From Petrosia ficiformis (taxonomy: Eukaryota; Porifera; Demospongiae; Haplosclerida; Petrosiidae): a DNA stretch of 64,000 bases. The notes below the pieces were generated by a model. It searched no databases, was not told the DNA's origin, and saw nothing but the letters and a program-made list of their open reading frames with translations. Below, piece after piece: positions 22,856 to 64,000 of the stretch; the first letter of the stretch is position 1; every line of letters starts with the position of its first letter. Where the stretch lies: the NCBI GenBank assembly GCA_947044365.1, contig OX345636.1, positions 15,673,115 to 15,737,114 of the forward strand, in the 5' to 3' direction. Made by a program: the position numbers and the translations under genes.

Positions 22856-24190
22856 ATGCAAAGGACTTATGAGTTATTTTGTGTATTGTTCTTCCTGACA
22901 CTGTGTTCACTTTTTGTATTATACAGTTATACGGCATCAACAGAACGTTTGGTAGCACGACAATCTCCGCTTCCTGCCAGTATGGATACAAGTATTCATA
23001 CTGCCAGTGACATGGATACTGGTGTCATTGACTCACTTGGAAATGTTACTGAGAGTTTAATATTAGTACGTGAAGAGAAGCCTGAACAACATCACGCTGT
23101 AACATATCGGTTGGTTATTTCCTTGAAATATTCAGAAAAGATGACAATGGCGACTACTAATATGTACATGTTGTCTAGATTTGCTGCAGAATGGAAAGCC
23201 AATATCACACTACCTTTTGTAGAGGGTGAATATTTATCGGGAATACCATATCCACAAGTTCTGCCCTTGGATTATTTGTATGATGTTAATAGGCTGAATG
23301 AAATGAATGCTAAATATGACATTCTCCAATTTGTAGATTATGAATTTTTTATCAGAAACTCCACTAGGAGAGTATTTTATTTTCACATATACTATTTTGA
23401 TCAAGGAGGGACAGGTCCGGTAGTAGAGGCATGTACAAACACTAATGAGATTCAAGGATTTAACGATACATTAGCAACACTGAACAAAGAAGCACAGAAA
23501 CGAAAACTCTCCAAATTTTCATTGTCTTTATCTAAGTGTTGTAAAGTAAGATCATCACAACCAACATTACCTGAAGATTTTATAAAAGGTTGTGAAATTA
23601 ATACTACAAAAGAATTCACAATAGTTATAAACGATTGGCGAGGATATAGTGGAGACAAAAAAAAAACATTTCGGATTGTTGCTCCTAAATACCACAACCT
23701 AAATAAAAGACCTGATTATGATTTACCTCACAGTAAGTACGTCATTAATAATGCTGTAGCACTGGTCAAAAAACTAGCACATGGAGAACAGTTTATAGGT
23801 GTTCATATTAGAGCTCAGAAAATGCAGCTCCGACACACAGCAAATAAAGATTATGATCATATCAAGTGTGTTTGGGATATGGCTAACTTAGTACAACAGT
23901 TAAAAAGAAATCATACTGACACCAAGCACACGTTATATTTTGGAGATTTTTATGTGAAGAAGTACAAAACGCTGTTCAAAGAATTGAATATACATGTTAC
24001 ACATTATGATCCAAAAGTATTTAATGGAGTCAAAAATGCTGCATTTATTGCTCAAGTAGAGCAGAATGTTGTATCAAGAGCTACAATACTTGTCCTCTGT
24101 GGAGGAGGATCTTTTGAAAGTACAATTTCACATCGTTTTAGGAAAAACAATCCAAATGGAAAAGAATATCGTATATGTAGTGGTTCATGA
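22856..24190 (+). CDS. Type II membrane protein, putative fucosyltransferase-like glycosyltransferase
   Basis: Single uninterrupted frame of 444 codons from ATG at 22856 (the frame is open further 5' but without an ATG) to TGA at 24188-24190. Residues 1-7 are followed by a strong membrane segment (about 8-27, FCVLFFLTLCSLFVLY), then a Ser/Thr-rich stem and a lumenal domain with several N-glycosylation sequons (NVT, NIT, NST, NDT, NTT, NHT). The layout is that of Golgi glycosyltransferases. The C-terminal half has FIGVHIRAQKM, similar to the HxR loop of GDP-fucose-using GT-B enzymes, then TLYFGDF and a late VVSRATILVLCGGGSFEST, the place where such enzymes have an acidic or Ser-containing donor loop. 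The acceptor substrate cannot be named. Convergent with the gp210 gene, 1.0 kb away. Confidence 0.6.
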   Translation: MQRTYELFCVLFFLTLCSLFVLYSYTASTERLVARQSPLPASMDTSIHTASDMDTGVIDSLGNVTESLILVREEKPEQHHAVTYRLVISLKYSEKMTMATTNMYMLSRFAAEWKANITLPFVEGEYLSGIPYPQVLPLDYLYDVNRLNEMNAKYDILQFVDYEFFIRNSTRRVFYFHIYYFDQGGTGPVVEACTNTNEIQGFNDTLATLNKEAQKRKLSKFSLSLSKCCKVRSSQPTLPEDFIKGCEINTTKEFTIVINDWRGYSGDKKKTFRIVAPKYHNLNKRPDYDLPHSKYVINNAVALVKKLAHGEQFIGVHIRAQKMQLRHTANKDYDHIKCVWDMANLVQQLKRNHTDTKHTLYFGDFYVKKYKTLFKELNIHVTHYDPKVFNGVKNAAFIAQVEQNVVSRATILVLCGGGSFESTISHRFRKNNPNGKEYRICSGS

Positions 24191-25218
24191 TGATAATAAT
24201 AATTATGTTGCTATAGAATTATCATCTATAATTGCTTTCACAACCTATGCTATAAGTATAGTTTATTTTTTCAAGATCATTAAACAGCACTGTCATTACA
24301 CATGAAAAATAGTACGCATGATAATGAATTTGTAGATAATTGCATGACTAGTAGTTACATTAATGAATTATTGCTGTTCTTTTTCTTTTGGATGATTATT
24401 GACAGTATCAAACTAGAAAAACACAGAATGAGAAACAATATTGAATATGCAATTTGAATGGGTTCATGACTAGGCCTTGGTACACTATGCTGGCATAATT
24501 TTGAGCATAATAGCTTTACTTTTCAATGTGAGGATAATAAAGCATAATAGCATTTCATATGAGCACATCTAGGTGAATTTTTAACAGTAACAAAAATTGG
24601 TTGGCAACGTAACAGATAAGAAGCATTACTGCTATTTCCAGATGATTCTTGCTTCTTAGAGCACAAAAGTATAGCATAATGCGCCAAGGCCTATCCATGA
24701 CTTAAATTATTGATTAGTAGCTATAATTATATAATTATATAATCATTAACAGCACAATTTTTGTAATATTTTTGAGCAAGTTTCATTAAATTGTCAAAAG
24801 TAATTCACAAGTAAAGTCTGACTATAATTACAAAGATACCTTTCTGATTACATCATTGTGATGGGTAAATAATCAGTTATGATTGGCTTTACAACCACCT
24901 TATAATTCTTACAACTAATGTTGTTTTGAATACTTACATTACTAAATAACATCTTTCTGTTTTCCTGTTGTAATCATTAATAAAATTGTCGAGATACTGT
25001 TAATCCAATGGAGCATATCAACAGTGCAAAACATCATTAGTTGTGACTAAAATAATTATAATACTTCTTATAGCCATTATGTTTTTCATATCAAATAATT
25101 AATAATACTAATAATAATAGTGATAATTATTGTTGAATCTCAAATTCTGCCTCATTCTAGAGTTCACAGATCTAAGAATGCAACTATAACAATTAAACTT
25201 GTTAATATTAGGGTTAAT
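24191..25218. other. Convergent intergenic region
   Basis: It separates the 3' ends of the plus-strand glycosyltransferase-like gene and the minus-strand gp210 gene. It contains the hAT-like element at 24471-24693; the rest is AT-rich with no coding signal. Confidence 0.5.
24471..24693. mobile_element. hAT-like MITE (8-bp TSD, one mismatch)
   Basis: The ends TAGGCCTTGG and CCAAGGCCTA are exact inverted repeats. The flanks are TTCATGAC (24463-24470) and TCCATGAC (24694-24701), an 8-bp duplication with one change. The interior repeats AGCATAATAGC-like words. It is 223 bp and non-coding. Confidence 0.85.
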
Positions 25219-62078
<36,860 letters not shown>

Positions 62079-62479
62079 CTGTACAGAAAAATGTACATTC
62101 AAGCATATAAATGTACATGTACATGTACAGTACAGTACATTATAGTACATGTACATACATGTACACTACAATACAACATGAAAGCACTCGCAGTGCAGAA
62201 CCCTTGCCACAAGTGTGATTTGGGAAACAAGAATGACTTATCCATCAGTCACTGACAAGAAAATAATTGCAGACAATATTTGACTGTAATGATAACTATT
62301 ACATACTGAGATTAAATTATACATAGGGCTGGGACGATCAATCGATATTGAAAATTCTTTTGATCATTGATTATAAGTCTGTGATATCGATTATGCTAAT
62401 AATTGCTGTTGTTCCTTTTGAAATATGCTGGTAGTACATGTGTATTTTTAAAGTGCTAATGTTCATAAATTCGCTGGAT

Positions 62480-62544
62480 GTATCAGGTATACACGAAAAT
62501 GATATTCATAATGAATATCATTTGAGTGTATATATACCTGATAC
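62480..62544. repeat. Palindrome
   Basis: GTATCAGGTATACAC and AATGATATTCAT pair with ATGAATATCATT and GTGTATATATACCTGATAC, giving a 65-bp hairpin with small interruptions. It is non-coding. Confidence 0.75.
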
Positions 62545-63399
62545 GACACAAGGTGGGGTCATGTTGTATATGGCTTGTATTGACATGAAGCCATAAGATG
62601 TAAGACGAATACATACCAGTACTGCAGTTGCTATGAAATTATTTTGGTATCTATTGCGTCATGACTGCTGCAGTTGTATCTCCTAGTAACTGCCATTTCG
62701 TCACAGCATTTTAGCTTGTGAGACTGTGAGTACTGTTGAATTTGGATATTGAACTTGGGAAGGAGAATGCAGATCCTGAAATTTAAGACATTTGAAAAAG
62801 GTGTCTTAAAGCTTTCTTTAACCAAAAAGAATCGTTTTGCGTACATACAAAAGGAATAAATGGATAGATGGCTTTCAACTTTCATAGCTGAAGTTCGCCG
62901 CGTTGATGGAGACCAATATATTCTCCAAGAAACATTCACAAATTGCTTTCAGGTATTCTTCAATATATGAGATCTAACAGCTGTGATACTCCCAATGTAT
63001 TAGACAGAAGAGACTCCGATTCATTTCAAGGTGCTAGCGAGGTCGTGTTTAGTGATCTTCTTAAAGAAGGTATTGGCACTACTGTCGACACGTACATGTA
63101 CATGTAAATGTAGCTGTTATTACGATGGAAGAGGAAGATCAACTATTGTTTTGTTTTGTTTATAATACTATTATATATTTTATTACTATATTGTTAAAAA
63201 AAAACATCCGGTGGGATATACATGTATATACATGTATCACACTGTCAGTTGCTTTAATCTTTTAAGAGTCATGTCCGGTGGAATATGTATATTTAACAGG
63301 AAGTGGGGGTCTACATAAGGTCGCGGTAGCTTTCATTTTATGGCTTCTTATAATACAATTATAATCTATTTGTGTTAATTTAGTTTATTTTTTATACAG

Positions 63400-63706
63400 A
63401 GCAAAACATCCAGTAAAAGTTTATGTGTGGGCAGGGATAAATTGGAATAGTCGCACATCGATTGTTATTTTTGAAGAAAAGCTAAATACTTTAGGCTATA
63501 TTGACATATTAAGTCAAACAAAATACCCTAACAGCCATCGTCTCATGGCTGATAACGATCCTAAACACACCTTGAATTGTGCTAAAGAATTTATAGAAGA
63601 CACTGGAATTAATTGGTGGAGAACACCAGCATATAAGTATATCAGACATCTTCGTAAAGTATTACCTTCGATTATACAAAGAGAAGGAGGAGCAACAGGT
63701 TATTGA
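63400..63706 (+). pseudogene. Tc1/mariner-like transposase 3' exon, third copy
   Basis: After the acceptor TTTTTATACAG at 63399 the frame reads AKHPVKVYVWAGINWNSRTS, ...RLMADNDPKHTLNCAKEF, ...GINWWRTPAY, then jumps to KYIRHLRKVLPSI and EGGATGY before TGA. The splice site is at the same codon as in the copy at 44370. The SPDLNPIE segment is deleted, so the copy is inactive. It lies in the 5'-most visible gp210 intron, antisense to that gene. Confidence 0.87.
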
Positions 63707-64000
63707 GTATTTTTATTTTTGTTTGTTTTGAATGGCTCTTCTAAGTGACACCACATTTACAAAATATATACCTTGAATCTACAACTAATACATGAACATT
63801 GTAAGTATCCTTAATATTTGAATTAATTATTAATTATAATACTTCAACTGGTTTGTTGATTAATTTGTCAGTGTAAAATAATTATGTATATATAACCTGT
63901 GCATGTGAATCGCATGATGAATAAAATCAATAGTTCCTTAACTTAGCACATGCATGGTTAATATAGCATCAACACACTGCTTCCACAATGGTTCAAATAA
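63707..64000. other. gp210 intron, right edge
   Basis: AT-rich sequence with no recognisable exon; the remaining 5' gp210 exons must lie beyond the window. Confidence 0.5.

Overview
This window is a piece of an AT-rich animal nuclear genome. Genes are split by GT-AG introns, codon use is eukaryotic, there are no operons, and DNA-transposon debris is dense. The abundance of hAT-like, Tc1-like, pogo-like and CACTA-like fragments, of TACATGTA-rich simple sequence, and a mixture of very short introns (about 40-130 bp) with long repeat-filled ones suggest an early-branching marine invertebrate. A demosponge such as Amphimedon is my best guess from memory of that genome's style; the sequence does not prove it.

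Layout. 1-3600: AT-rich non-coding DNA with a local duplication and a diverged inverted-repeat element. 3657-4367 (+): an isolated coiled-coil ORF or terminal exon. 4370-6490: palindromes, TA tracts and a TGCATCA minisatellite. 6640-8290 (-): a dead Ty3/gypsy pol fragment split by a 628-bp terminal-inverted-repeat element with a 5-bp target duplication. 8480-9510: more TGCATCA minisatellite, itself split by a hAT-like MITE with an 8-bp duplication. 10897-13545 (-): remains of a CACTA/EnSpm (Tnp2-type) transposase. 15283-17640: a satellite of about 175 bp in 13 copies with a three-unit higher-order repeat. 18345-22088 (-): a 17-exon gene with a PHD finger and MULE-like transposase features; its splice phases are almost perfect, but it carries one frameshift and one in-frame TGA. 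22856-24190 (+): an intronless type II membrane protein resembling fucosyltransferases, divergent from the PHD gene.

25219-62078 (-): the 3' 21 exons of a NUP210/gp210 nuclear-pore membrane glycoprotein gene (1411 codons here; the 5' end lies beyond the right edge). Every exon junction keeps phase, so the gene looks intact. Its long introns hold a nested intronless 473-codon gene of unknown function (49628-51049), a nested AIG1/Toc34-like GTPase with a hydrophobic glycine-rich tail, split by one frameshift (35159-36275), a 719-bp element with long inverted ends and a 9-bp target duplication (32018-32736), a pogo-like non-autonomous element (46978-47620), three Tc1-like transposase fragments, a Penelope GIY-YIG fragment, several hAT-like MITEs and several minisatellites (28, 36, 39 and 46 bp, about 110 bp and 106-118 bp).

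The clearest functional statement is the gp210 gene. The least explained objects are the 473-codon nested gene, the PHD/MULE gene, the frameshifted GTPase and the two elements that carry short conserved-looking ORFs between their inverted ends. Exon borders were placed by hand from splice consensus and reading phase; family assignments come from recognising motifs, not from a search.
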